From: Bog-950 sp046329495
GTDB taxonomy: Bacteria > Bacteroidota > Bacteroidia > Chitinophagales > LD1
Assembly: GCA_046329495.1 (NCBI GenBank)
Contig: JAXLUO010000001.1
Span: 496,001-560,000, forward strand
Reading direction: 5' to 3'
DNA: 64,000 bases
Position 1 is the stretch's first letter. Every line of letters starts with the position of its first letter. The position numbers and the translations under genes are program-made. This document shows, one piece after another, positions 8,309 to 16,288 of this stretch. A model generated the notes under the pieces. It ran no database searches, was not told the DNA's origin, and saw nothing but the letters and a program-made list of their open reading frames with translations.

Positions 8309-9106
8309 ATGAATCTGGATTTAAGTGGTAAAAATGCATTTGTAGGCGGCAGCAGTAAAGGTATAGGCAAGGCGGTTGCCTTTGAACTGGCCAGGCTTGG
8401 TGCCAATGTTACCATGGTAGGGCGCGATGAACAAGCCCTGATGCAAAACCTGATTGATTTAAGTTTTATTGCCAACAGCGAGCAACGATTTGATTATATA
8501 GCTGTTGATTTCAGTAATGCCGATAAAGTGCGCGCTGCCGTAGAGCGACACATGAAGAAAAACGCCCGTACGTACCATATTCTGGTTAATAATACCGGGG
8601 GACCTGCAGCCGGCCGTGTGCAGGACGCCAAAGAAGATGAGTTTGTAAAAGCCTTTGAACAGCATCTGCTGGTTAATCATGCGCTTACTACCATGTTTAT
8701 GGAAGGCATGAAACAAAGCGGTTACGGAAGAATAGTAAATGTTATTTCAACTTCGGTAAAACAACCGCTGGCCAATTTAGGAGTAAGCAATACCATACGC
8801 GGAGCAGTGGCTAACTGGGCTAAAACCATGGCCAATGAACTGGGCGAGTTTGGTATTACCGTAAATAATGTGTTACCCGGCGCTACCGAAACCGACCGGC
8901 ATTTTGCGCTGATAAATGCCAAAGCTGAAAAGACCGGACAAAGCAAAGAAGCCATTGAAGCCGATATGTTGCGAACCATTCCTTTAAAGCGTTTTGGGAA
9001 ACCCGAGGAGGTAGCGAATGCGGTTGCCTTTTTGTGTTCGCCTGCCGCGGCTTACATTAATGGCATTAATGTGCCGGTTGACGGAGGCAGAACGGCAAGC
9101 TTATAA
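8309..9106 (+). CDS. Atypical SDR family protein (BKR-like, catalytic Tyr and Lys absent)
   Basis: 265 residues from ATG 8309 (MNLDLSGK); the frame extends upstream but that part would lie in the Uma2 promoter region. The Rossmann nucleotide-binding loop is present as GGSSKGIG, and the NNTGGP and C-terminal PVDGG motifs are typical of FabG-like SDRs. However, where canonical SDRs have YxxxK this protein reads SNTIRG, so both catalytic Tyr and Lys are missing (replaced by Ser and Arg). This matches a known subgroup of BKR-like SDRs with an altered active site. Its reaction is therefore uncertain: it may bind a cofactor without acting as a normal dehydrogenase. It sits 3 bp before alkB and between two kynurenine-route genes; a role in aminomuconate metabolism is an inference from position only. 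Confidence 0.85.
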   Translation: MNLDLSGKNAFVGGSSKGIGKAVAFELARLGANVTMVGRDEQALMQNLIDLSFIANSEQRFDYIAVDFSNADKVRAAVERHMKKNARTYHILVNNTGGPAAGRVQDAKEDEFVKAFEQHLLVNHALTTMFMEGMKQSGYGRIVNVISTSVKQPLANLGVSNTIRGAVANWAKTMANELGEFGITVNNVLPGATETDRHFALINAKAEKTGQSKEAIEADMLRTIPLKRFGKPEEVANAVAFLCSPAAAYINGINVPVDGGRTASL

Positions 9107-9109
9107 GTT

Positions 9110-9685
9110 ATGCAGCTGCGCATTAACGACGGCACCTTACAATTTGAACCCCACTTTTTTAGCGAACAGGAAGCGGCCCTGCTTTTTGAACAACTGCGCA
9201 CGCAGGTAAAATGGAAGGAAGAAACCATCACCATTTTCGGGAAGGAGGTGATGCAACCGCGTTTGGTGGCCTGGTATGGCGATGCGGGGAAGGTATACAC
9301 CTATTCAGGGAGAACCAATACGCCGGAATCCTGGAATGAACCCTTGCAAATAATAAAAGAGAAGGTGGAAGCTTACAGTAAACAAACGTTTAACAGTTGC
9401 CTTTGCAATTTGTACCGAGATGGTAATGATAGCATGGGCTGGCACAGCGATGACGAGCCTGAGCTGGGCCGCCACCCTGTAATTGCCTCCGTTAATTTAG
9501 GTGCCACCCGCACGTTTAAATTGCAACACAAGCAGCACAAGGCTCAAAAATTGAGTATTGAGTTAAGCAACGGCAGTTTGCTGGTAATGGGCGGCACGTT
9601 GCAACATTACTGGAAACACAGCGTGCCCAAAACGGCAAGGCCTGTAGGTGAGCGTATCAATCTTACCTTCCGCTATATCTTGTAA
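9110..9685 (+). CDS. alkB: AlkB-like 2-oxoglutarate/Fe(II) dioxygenase, nucleic-acid demethylase
   Basis: 191 residues, close to the short ALKBH2/3-like bacterial type. It removes alkyl groups from damaged DNA or RNA bases by oxidative dealkylation using Fe(II), O2 and 2-oxoglutarate. The Fe ligands are H112 and D114 (GWHSDDE) and H170 (WKHSVP); the 2-oxoglutarate-binding arginines are R182 and R188 in RINLTFR. The substrate-lid motif PRLVAWYG is present. It begins 3 bp after the SDR stop, so the two share a transcript. It ends right beside the convergent TlpA-like gene, with no terminator between them. Confidence 0.93.
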   Translation: MQLRINDGTLQFEPHFFSEQEAALLFEQLRTQVKWKEETITIFGKEVMQPRLVAWYGDAGKVYTYSGRTNTPESWNEPLQIIKEKVEAYSKQTFNSCLCNLYRDGNDSMGWHSDDEPELGRHPVIASVNLGATRTFKLQHKQHKAQKLSIELSNGSLLVMGGTLQHYWKHSVPKTARPVGERINLTFRYIL

Positions 9686-10282
9686 TCACGGCCTTTGTTG
9701 CAGGGCCGCCAGCAGAAGGGGTTTTAGTTTGTCGTAATTTTCTAAGGCTTTATCGGGTGTAATGGCGCCACCATGCTGAACGGCCGTAACGCGACCTTGC
9801 CGGCTAACGATCATATTGGTGGGATAAGGTAAAATGCGAAAAGTATCGGCCAGGGCTTTAGCGTTGGGGATAACCTGGTAGGCCAACTGGTGGGTTAGTA
9901 AAAAGGTATCAAGCTTTTCTTTTTTATCCCAGGCAAAGGACAGGAACACCACCCCGCTATCGGCAAATTCGGTAGCCAGTTTGTTGAGTGAGGGGAATTC
10001 GGTTAGGCAGGGTTTACACATGGTAAACCAGAAATTGAGCACTACTACTTTACCTAACAGACTATCGGTATTAATGATAGCGCCTTGTTGGGTGGTGGCG
10101 GTGATAGCGGGAATTTTGCAGCCAACCACCGAGTTTACATAGGTTTCTACGCAGTATTCACGTTCGGCTGGCTCTTCGTGGAACCAATCGGCTATGTCCA
10201 CCAGTTCCTTCTGAAAGCAGTTTTGCTGTGTGTAAGCGGGAAGCCCGCAGACTGTTAAAAGCAATAGTAAACAGAGGCGCAT
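9686..10282 (-). CDS. TlpA-like thioredoxin-fold protein, exported
   Basis: 198 residues with a signal peptide (1-18) and a TlpA/ResA-type thioredoxin domain. The redox motif is C89-K-P-C92 within VVLNFWFTMCKPC, followed by a canonical FPSLNKLA helix; the cis-proline region reads LPYPTNMIV. Family members act in the periplasm as thiol-disulfide reductases, for example in cytochrome c maturation or extracytoplasmic redox repair. No cytochrome or dsb genes are adjacent, so its partner cannot be inferred. Two further Cys pairs lie in the N-terminal 55 residues, which is somewhat unusual. ATG 10282 is well placed after the signal peptide start and 22 nt from the predicted transcript start. Confidence 0.85.
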   Translation of the reverse strand: MRLCLLLLLTVCGLPAYTQQNCFQKELVDIADWFHEEPAEREYCVETYVNSVVGCKIPAITATTQQGAIINTDSLLGKVVVLNFWFTMCKPCLTEFPSLNKLATEFADSGVVFLSFAWDKKEKLDTFLLTHQLAYQVIPNAKALADTFRILPYPTNMIVSRQGRVTAVQHGGAITPDKALENYDKLKPLLLAALQQRP

Positions 10283-10308
10283 ATTGTTATTTTAGCTTAC
10301 TGTATAAA

Positions 10309-10316
10309 CGAAGATA
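10309..10316 (-). promoter_or_regulatory. Possible -7 box for the TlpA-like gene
   Basis: The minus strand reads TATCTTCG, one mismatch to TAnnTTTG, with ATG 10282 about 26 nt downstream. Confidence 0.3.
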
Positions 10317-10318
10317 AA

Positions 10319-11761
10319 TTGGAAAAATTATTAAACTATATAAACGGCGAATTAAAAGTGCCTGCCAGTGGTTCTTATATAGATAATTACGAACCTGCTA
10401 CAGGTAAGGTATACTCGCTGGTGCCGGATAGTGAAGCGACGGATGTACAAGAGGCGGTAGAAGCGGCGAAAGCTGCCTTCCCGACTTGGAGCACGATGGC
10501 CCATGAGCAGCGCATGCTGTTATTGCTGCGTGTTGCTGATGGTATTGAAAAGCGTATGGAGGAATTTGTAGCGGCGGAAAGCAAGGACAACGGTAAGCCT
10601 TTGAAGCTGGCGCGTGCAGTTGATATACCAAGGGCGGTTTCCAACTTCCGTTTTTTTGCTACGGCCCTACAGCATTTTGCCAGCGAGAGCCACCACATGC
10701 CGGGGGTGGCGGTAAACTATACCCTGCGCCAGCCCATAGGTGTGGTAGGTTGTATCTCTCCCTGGAATTTGCCCATCTATTTGTTCAGCTGGAAAATTGC
10801 ACCGGCACTGGCTACAGGCAACTGCGTAGTGGCCAAACCGAGTGAGATAACACCGTATACAGCGTACCTGCTGTCGAAGGTTTGTATAGAGGCCGGACTG
10901 CCGAAAGGTGTGCTGAACATTGTGCATGGTTTAGGCGGAAAAGCCGGACAAGCTATTATTGAGCATCCGGAGATAAAGGCCATTTCCTTTACAGGTGGTA
11001 CAGAAACAGGCAAGCGCATTGCTGCAACAGCAGCGCCGATGTTTAAGAAGTTGTCGCTGGAATTAGGAGGCAAGAATCCGACCGTAGTTTTTGCTGATTG
11101 CGACTTTGATGAAACCGTAAAACAAACCGTGACAGCCTCCTTTGCCAACCAGGGCGAGATTTGCCTTTGCGGCTCGCGGATATTTGTGGAACGAAGCATT
11201 TACGAAAAATATAAGGCTGCTTTTGTTGAACGGGTGAAGGCTTTGAAAGTGGGTGACCCGAATGAGGACAGCAGCAACCTGGGTGCCATTGTTTCATTAG
11301 CGCATAAGCAGAAGGTGTTAAGCTATGTGCAGTTGGCAAAAGAAGAAGGGGGCACCGTATTGTGTGGTGGCGAAGAAGTAAAAGGCAGCGGCCGGTGTGA
11401 AGGGGGCTACTTCATTGCACCTACTGTAATTGAAGGATTGCATTACCAATGCCGTACGCAGCAGGAAGAAATATTTGGTCCGGTGGTTACGCTCACACCT
11501 TTTGATACAGAAGAAGAGGCATTAGCTATGACTAACAGCGTTAAGTATGGCCTGGCTTCGTCGGTATGGACCAGCGATTTAAAGCGTGCGCACCGTGTGG
11601 CAGAGAAAATTGAAGCAGGTATAGTCTGGATTAATTGCTGGCTACTGCGCGATTTGCGCACACCTTTTGGCGGTGTAAAGGCCAGCGGTGTTGGCCGCGA
11701 AGGCGGGTGGGAAGCTATGCGCTTTTTTACCGAAGCCAAAAACGTTTGTATAAAATCGTAA
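10319..11761 (+). CDS. Aldehyde dehydrogenase, 2-aminomuconate/2-hydroxymuconate semialdehyde type
   Basis: 480 residues, NAD-dependent ALDH fold. Catalytic Cys282 lies in FANQGEIC, general base Glu248 in LELGGK, oxyanion Asn150 in SPWN, and the nucleotide loop FTGG at 224-227. The signature NCWLLRDLRTPFGG is typical of the ALDH8A1 / muconic-semialdehyde branch, which oxidises 2-aminomuconate semialdehyde (kynurenine route) or 2-hydroxymuconate semialdehyde (catechol meta-cleavage). With 3-hydroxyanthranilate dioxygenase 2.6 kb away and no catechol dioxygenase seen, the kynurenine role is favoured (inference). TTG 10319 is the start that gives the usual N-terminus (LLNYINGE); a weak TAAATTGG overlaps it, so leaderless or alternative initiation cannot be excluded. 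A terminator follows 20 bp after the stop. Confidence 0.92.
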   Translation: MEKLLNYINGELKVPASGSYIDNYEPATGKVYSLVPDSEATDVQEAVEAAKAAFPTWSTMAHEQRMLLLLRVADGIEKRMEEFVAAESKDNGKPLKLARAVDIPRAVSNFRFFATALQHFASESHHMPGVAVNYTLRQPIGVVGCISPWNLPIYLFSWKIAPALATGNCVVAKPSEITPYTAYLLSKVCIEAGLPKGVLNIVHGLGGKAGQAIIEHPEIKAISFTGGTETGKRIAATAAPMFKKLSLELGGKNPTVVFADCDFDETVKQTVTASFANQGEICLCGSRIFVERSIYEKYKAAFVERVKALKVGDPNEDSSNLGAIVSLAHKQKVLSYVQLAKEEGGTVLCGGEEVKGSGRCEGGYFIAPTVIEGLHYQCRTQQEEIFGPVVTLTPFDTEEEALAMTNSVKYGLASSVWTSDLKRAHRVAEKIEAGIVWINCWLLRDLRTPFGGVKASGVGREGGWEAMRFFTEAKNVCIKS

Positions 11762-11780
11762 ATGCGATAAACTAAAAAAG

Positions 11781-11810
11781 AAAAGCCCCAAGGTAACCAC
11801 GGGGCTTTTT
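11781..11810. terminator. Bidirectional terminator between ALDH and OmpA genes
   Basis: A 9-bp stem (aaaagcccc / ggggctttt) with an 11-nt loop, flanked by an A-run on the left and T-run on the right, sits between two convergent genes and can serve both. Confidence 0.85.
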
Positions 11811-11831
11811 CTATTTAAAAACAATAACAGA

Positions 11832-12809
11832 CTAGTTCGTTGTATTGAGTATATTAAAGATGGCGCGCATATCCGGTTCCAGCACTACTTCGATACGGCG
11901 GTTTTTGCTACGGCCATCGGGCGTTGTGTTATCGCTAACAGGAGCATACTTGCTGCGACCCATAGGGGTAACGCGTAGGGGGTCTACTTTATAATCATCT
12001 ACCATTAACTTGGTAACGCTGCTGGCGCGCATTACGCTTAAATCCCAGTTGCTGTTTATTGGGCCGGAAGTGCTGCTTACATAAGGAATGCTATCGGTAT
12101 GCCCTTCAATGGCGATATTGATATCGCTTTGCTTGTTCAACACTTCAGCAATTTTTTTCAGTGCATCCTTACCGCGTTCTTCCACCACATAGCTGCCGGT
12201 TTTAAATAACAGCTTATCGCTAAGGGCAACATATACCTTACCGTCTTTTTCATAGACAGTTAAATCGCCGGAGCCGAAACCGGTAAGTGCAGCCAGCATT
12301 TTTTGTTTTAAAGCCTGCACAGCAGAATCTTTACGCGCAATCAGCGATTCAAGCTCGCGTACCTTTGCATCGCGGTCGTTAAGGGCTGCGCTCAGCTTAT
12401 TCAGTTCAGCAGCCTTTTCCATCAGTTCCTTTTCCTTCTGGGCCAGGTCCTTCATTAGCTTGTCTTTTTCGGCTGCCGAAGAATTGGTAAGCTTGTCCAA
12501 TTGCTCCTTTACCCGTTCGCAAATAGCATCACTCTGATCCTTCAGGTCCTTCGCCTTTTTTAGTTTTTCATCCAGCGAGGCATTGCTGTCCTTTAACTTT
12601 TCAATTTCATCCTTTAAGCCTGCAATCTGCTTATTCAGGTCATCGATAGTGCCGTTGGCCTGATTAAGTTTATCGTTACAGTCGTCGCGTTCGGCACGCA
12701 TTTTATCGGCCATAGCAACCTGTTCATCATATTTTTTCTTTAAAACCAGGCAACTGCTTTGGCTAAGCACAAAAGCAATAGCTACTGACCACAAAAGACA
12801 CTTCTTCAT
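11832..12809 (-). CDS. OmpA-family peptidoglycan-binding lipoprotein with coiled coil
   Basis: 325 residues. The N-terminus has a lipoprotein signal with lipobox ending at Cys20 (LSQSSC). Residues about 25-170 form a long, highly charged coiled coil with repeated Asp/Lys heptads (KLKDSNASLDEKLKKAK region). Residues about 200-320 are an OmpA-like domain with the peptidoglycan-binding pattern NIAIEGHTDS, LSVMRASSV and SKNRRIEVVLEP. The likely role is anchoring the outer membrane to the cell wall. It is convergent with the ALDH gene and divergent from the CHU_C gene at 13.0 kb; nothing ties it firmly to either. Confidence 0.9.
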   Translation of the reverse strand: MKKCLLWSVAIAFVLSQSSCLVLKKKYDEQVAMADKMRAERDDCNDKLNQANGTIDDLNKQIAGLKDEIEKLKDSNASLDEKLKKAKDLKDQSDAICERVKEQLDKLTNSSAAEKDKLMKDLAQKEKELMEKAAELNKLSAALNDRDAKVRELESLIARKDSAVQALKQKMLAALTGFGSGDLTVYEKDGKVYVALSDKLLFKTGSYVVEERGKDALKKIAEVLNKQSDINIAIEGHTDSIPYVSSTSGPINSNWDLSVMRASSVTKLMVDDYKVDPLRVTPMGRSKYAPVSDNTTPDGRSKNRRIEVVLEPDMRAIFNILNTTN

Positions 12810-13011
12810 GTTAAACTATTTGCCGCTAAATTACCCCATGCTGCAACCCTATGCGGACGAAACTCAACTATGCATTTGTGGGTAGTATAGTTTAGTGCAC
12901 AAAACCATTTTATAAATGCCTGAAAAAGAAAGCGTTTTAAAAAAATTGGGCAGCGGTAATCAACTATAGGAAAAAATAACCCTCGGTTAACCTGATTTAA
13001 GGTCAAACTAT

Positions 13012-13019
13012 TATATTTG
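13012..13019 (+). promoter_or_regulatory. -7 box for the CHU_C protein gene
   Basis: TATATTTG is a perfect TAnnTTTG. It contains the TTG at 13017 that an ORF finder takes as the start; transcription should begin near 13024, downstream of that codon. Confidence 0.6.
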
Positions 13020-13037
13020 GAAACACACTTAAAACCT

Positions 13038-14297
13038 GTGCACTTGCGTAAACTTTACCTTTTACTGCTTTCTTTTTGTTCGCTGAGCGGCTATAGCCAG
13101 TTGATGTATAACAACGGTGCCGATGTAGCAGTTACCGGTGGTGGTGTAATGTATGTGGATGGTGCTGTAGAAAATGCAGCCGGAGGTTTGTTCAGCAATG
13201 CAGGACAAACAACCGTTAAGGGTTATTTCAGGAATGGTAGCCTGGCAACAGGCGGTGGCACCAACGGCGAATACATTGTACACGGCGATTGGGAAAACAA
13301 CCAAACTTTTACTGCCGATCAAAGCATAGTGCGCCTGCGTGGCAATGCGCAGTTAATTACAGGTAGCAGCGTAACCACGTTTTATGACCTTTCGCTGGAG
13401 GGGGGTAACTCGGTAAAAACGCAAACACTGGATGCGTTTACTGCGCATCGTCTGGACTTTAATAATGCTGAATTAGCTACGGCAGGAAATTTAATGACGG
13501 TTACAAACCCTTCGTTTGCTTCGGTTACCCGGCAGGGTGGTTTTGTAAGCAGCACCGGCGCAGGCCGCTTTGTTCGTTATACGAACTCTACTAATTCTTA
13601 TTTATTTCCTACCGGTTGGAACGACAATGGCACTATTTGGTATCGTCCGGTTGATATGGCCCCAACCGTTGCCGACGCGCAGAACTTTGCCGTACGCATG
13701 GGCTTTGGCGATGCTACTGCAGAGGGGTATGATATTTCGCAAAAGGCAGGTAACGTAACTGCGGTGAATAATAAGTTCTTTCACCTGATTAAGCAGTATG
13801 GTTCTGTGGAGCCGGCTGATTTATCCATCTACTACTTTCCGCAACAGGATAGCCTTTGGAATTCAATCGGCCGTTGGCAGATAGTGCCGGAATGGCAGGA
13901 TTTAACCAATGTTACCGTTACCAATAGCGGTACCATGTTCCGCAATACCCGTAAGTTGTGGGCAGATAACGGGCAGGAGCCGCATGTGCTGATCAATGCC
14001 AAGGAGATAACCAATCTGTACAACTTCCCGAACGTGTTTTCGCCTAACAATGATGGCACGAACGATCTGTTTGGCATTATAAACCAATTAGGCCTGGTAG
14101 AATTGGAAGATTTGAAAGTATATAACCGCTGGGGCGAACCAGTGTTTGACAGCGAGCGCGACGGCGCAAAGGATTGGAATGGTTTTTACCAGGGCAAATT
14201 ACAGCCTATGGGTAATTACGTTTACATGGCCAGTGTAAAAATACTGGCTACCGGTGCTATACAGCCGGCAAAGGGTAATCTGTCGTTATTGTGGTAA
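13038..14297 (+). CDS. Secreted protein with CHU_C (gliding motility-associated, T9SS type B) C-terminal domain
   Basis: About 419 residues. A signal peptide (LYLLLLSFCSLSGYSQ) opens the protein, the middle is rich in Gly, Asn and Thr beta-strands, and the last 85 residues are a CHU_C domain (FSPNNDGTNDLF ... YNRWGEPVF ... KGNLSLLW), the type B T9SS sorting signal. The longer TTG start at 13017 lies inside the promoter box, so GTG 13038 or TTG 13044 is more likely; GTG is used here. The PorP/SprF gene 19 bp downstream is almost certainly its export partner, because type B substrates are known to need a cognate SprF-like protein. What the exported domain binds is unknown. Confidence 0.88.
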   Translation: MHLRKLYLLLLSFCSLSGYSQLMYNNGADVAVTGGGVMYVDGAVENAAGGLFSNAGQTTVKGYFRNGSLATGGGTNGEYIVHGDWENNQTFTADQSIVRLRGNAQLITGSSVTTFYDLSLEGGNSVKTQTLDAFTAHRLDFNNAELATAGNLMTVTNPSFASVTRQGGFVSSTGAGRFVRYTNSTNSYLFPTGWNDNGTIWYRPVDMAPTVADAQNFAVRMGFGDATAEGYDISQKAGNVTAVNNKFFHLIKQYGSVEPADLSIYYFPQQDSLWNSIGRWQIVPEWQDLTNVTVTNSGTMFRNTRKLWADNGQEPHVLINAKEITNLYNFPNVFSPNNDGTNDLFGIINQLGLVELEDLKVYNRWGEPVFDSERDGAKDWNGFYQGKLQPMGNYVYMASVKILATGAIQPAKGNLSLLW

Positions 14298-14316
14298 TTA
14301 TAAGCGAGCATAAGGC

Positions 14317-15369
14317 ATGAAAAAACTATACACCATCGTACTGCTTAACCTGCTTGTGGTAGGTGTATTTGCGCAGGACGTGCACTTTTCGCAGGTGTTT
14401 AATGCGCCGCTTTGGCTAAATCCCGCGCTAACAGGCTTTACACCGGGAGTAGCGCGTGTAGGGGCCACATATCGTAATCAGTGGGCTTCGGCTACCGGCA
14501 GCAATGGTTTCTTTAAGGCCCCGTTTATGACTACCGCGCTTGCGGCAGACATGCCTATTAAGATTAATAATGATGCGATAGGGGTTGGCTTATTTTTAGC
14601 TAATGACCAGCAGGGTGCGGGCACTTTTAACGGTGTTATTGCCATGGCATCGGTATCGTATATCAAAGCATTAGGCAAAAAATCGAATCACCGGTTATCG
14701 GCCGGTTTCCAGGCAGGGTATACGTTTCAAAGCATTAAAACGCAGGACTTTCAATTCGCCAACCAGTTTCAGGATAACCAGTTTGTAAGCACCATGCCAA
14801 ACAACGAGTTGATTGGCCGTAATAGTGTGGGCTATCTGAACCTGAATGCGGGCATGTTTTGGTACAGCAAGCTAACCGATATTATCGGCATGTATGCCGG
14901 TGCCAGCGTTTACAATGTTACGCTGCCTAAGTATGATATTCTTGAAAATCAAAACAAGCGCTTATACTGGCGCTGGAATGTACACAGCGGCCTGGATATT
15001 ACCATCAACAAGAAAATGCACATTCTGCCTTCGGGTATGTTTACCCGCCAGGGTGTTAACGACCAGTTGAACGTTGGCTTAGGCTTTGGCTACGACTTTA
15101 AAGACAACCGCGGCGATGATAACAGTTCGGTTACGTTTGGTATTTATAACCGTATACACAACATGACCACCGGTGTTACCACCGATGCCATTATACCGTA
15201 TGCAGGATTTGTAATTGCGGGTTTTAAAATAGGTGTAAGTTATGATGCTACTATCAGCAAGTTGAAGAGCGCAGGCAGTGGTGTTGGAGCCCTTGAATTA
15301 CACCTGGGTTATACGATAAAGCGTAAAGATTACAGTTACTACCGCTCGGTGGTTTGCCCGCGTTTCTAA
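14317..15369 (+). CDS. PorP/SprF family T9SS outer-membrane protein
   Basis: 350 residues with a signal peptide (1-19, VGVFAQD) and the family N-terminus DVHFSQVFNAPLWLNPALTG, followed by alternating beta strands of an outer-membrane barrel ending in an aromatic residue (CPRF). PorP/SprF proteins assist secretion or surface attachment of T9SS substrates with CHU_C domains. It follows the CHU_C gene by 19 bp in the same direction, forming a substrate-partner pair. A second member of the family is at 27936-29015; the two differ widely outside the N-terminal motif, consistent with separate client proteins (inference). Confidence 0.93.
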   Translation: MKKLYTIVLLNLLVVGVFAQDVHFSQVFNAPLWLNPALTGFTPGVARVGATYRNQWASATGSNGFFKAPFMTTALAADMPIKINNDAIGVGLFLANDQQGAGTFNGVIAMASVSYIKALGKKSNHRLSAGFQAGYTFQSIKTQDFQFANQFQDNQFVSTMPNNELIGRNSVGYLNLNAGMFWYSKLTDIIGMYAGASVYNVTLPKYDILENQNKRLYWRWNVHSGLDITINKKMHILPSGMFTRQGVNDQLNVGLGFGYDFKDNRGDDNSSVTFGIYNRIHNMTTGVTTDAIIPYAGFVIAGFKIGVSYDATISKLKSAGSGVGALELHLGYTIKRKDYSYYRSVVCPRF

Positions 15370-16160
15370 TAAGGTTTTCTATTCAGCCATTTTAGTTGTT
15401 GGCTCCAATAATTTTGTTTGGAAAGACTTATTTTATTCAATAATGCCGCTATGGTTTTTACTTTGCGACGCAACCGGGCATCTTGTAAGTAGTATTGCTT
15501 TAAAGCGTTTACGCCCTCCTCAGTCATCAATAAGCCAACCAGTTCGCAACGATCTTCCTCGGCAGCCGTGGTGCTGTAGTTATTCATAAAGCCCTTTTTA
15601 GGGTGGGTAAATGAATACCAATCAATAGTGGGGTCGGCATAGGCCATGGTACCGGCGCCAAGGTATTTACGGCAGATGCCATTAGCGAGTTTCCATTTAG
15701 GCCAGCGGTGATACATATCGTGCCATAAGGCGTATTCGGCATAATGGTGTAGCTCGTGATGCATTACATGGTTGAGGTAAGCGGGATTTTGCAGGCCGTA
15801 TGAGCCATCAATTTCAAGGTATAAAGTTTGTGTGGAAACATCGGGAATGGCGGTGCGGGCTTGTGTGTTTAATTGCAATTTAGAGCAGAGCACAATTTGT
15901 TTTATGCCTAAGTGTGCCACATAAGCAGTTGGATATTTGTTGTACTCGGATTGAAGCAATTGTGTATACGCATTTATTTGTTGTGTATCAGCCGGCACCC
16001 GATAGGTGATATTATACATGCCCGGAGGCATAAGTGTATCAGTAAGAACGGGCACACCGGATATCATGATAGGCGGTGTACCGGGATGTAGAGGTTTGGC
16101 ACCGAGCCAAAGTGTGCTGCAAAGGCAAAAGACTAATAGCAGGTTAATGCGCATACGCAT
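15366..16160 (-). CDS. Exported putative zinc metallopeptidase (HEXXH)
   Basis: 264 residues from ATG 16160; the frame runs 28 codons further upstream to ATG 16244, but a signal peptide (INLLLVFCLCSTLWLGA) begins only here, and a weak -7 box at 16208-16215 would place the longer start before the transcript. A zincin motif HELHH occurs at 135-139 preceded by LYLEIDGSYG and followed by a second conserved-looking segment with Glu (AAEEDRCELVG), which could supply the third zinc ligand. Proteins of this kind are annotated as putative zinc-binding metallopeptidases in Bacteroidota; the substrate is unknown. It overlaps the PorP/SprF stop by 4 bp in convergent orientation. The HEXXH alone does not prove activity. 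Confidence 0.7.
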   Translation of the reverse strand: MRMRINLLLVFCLCSTLWLGAKPLHPGTPPIMISGVPVLTDTLMPPGMYNITYRVPADTQQINAYTQLLQSEYNKYPTAYVAHLGIKQIVLCSKLQLNTQARTAIPDVSTQTLYLEIDGSYGLQNPAYLNHVMHHELHHYAEYALWHDMYHRWPKWKLANGICRKYLGAGTMAYADPTIDWYSFTHPKKGFMNNYSTTAAEEDRCELVGLLMTEEGVNALKQYYLQDARLRRKVKTIAALLNKISLSKQNYWSQQLKWLNRKPY

Positions 16161-16207
16161 AGATACCTGTTTCGGATTTTTCTGTTGGTTTAAATTGCAT
16201 GGTGGTA

Positions 16208-16215
16208 CTAAAATA
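16208..16215 (-). promoter_or_regulatory. Possible -7 box for the HEXXH gene
   Basis: The minus strand reads TATTTTAG, one mismatch to TAnnTTTG. It supports choosing the downstream start ATG 16160. Confidence 0.25.
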
Positions 16216-16262
16216 CAGCACATATTAGATGGGCGCTTTTTCATTTATCGTTCATTAACCAG

Positions 16263-16270
16263 TATGTTTG
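16263..16270 (+). promoter_or_regulatory. -7 box for the helical-repeat protein gene
   Basis: TATGTTTG is a perfect TAnnTTTG. It contains TTG 16268, the apparent start of the open frame; the true start must be downstream. Confidence 0.5.
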
Positions 16271-16288
16271 GTATCTGATAGCTATACA

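Noticed and set aside
10777..11339. Overlapping minus-strand frames (140 and 98 codons) inside the aldehyde dehydrogenase gene
   Set aside because: Antisense shadows of an unmistakable ALDH; no motif of their own.
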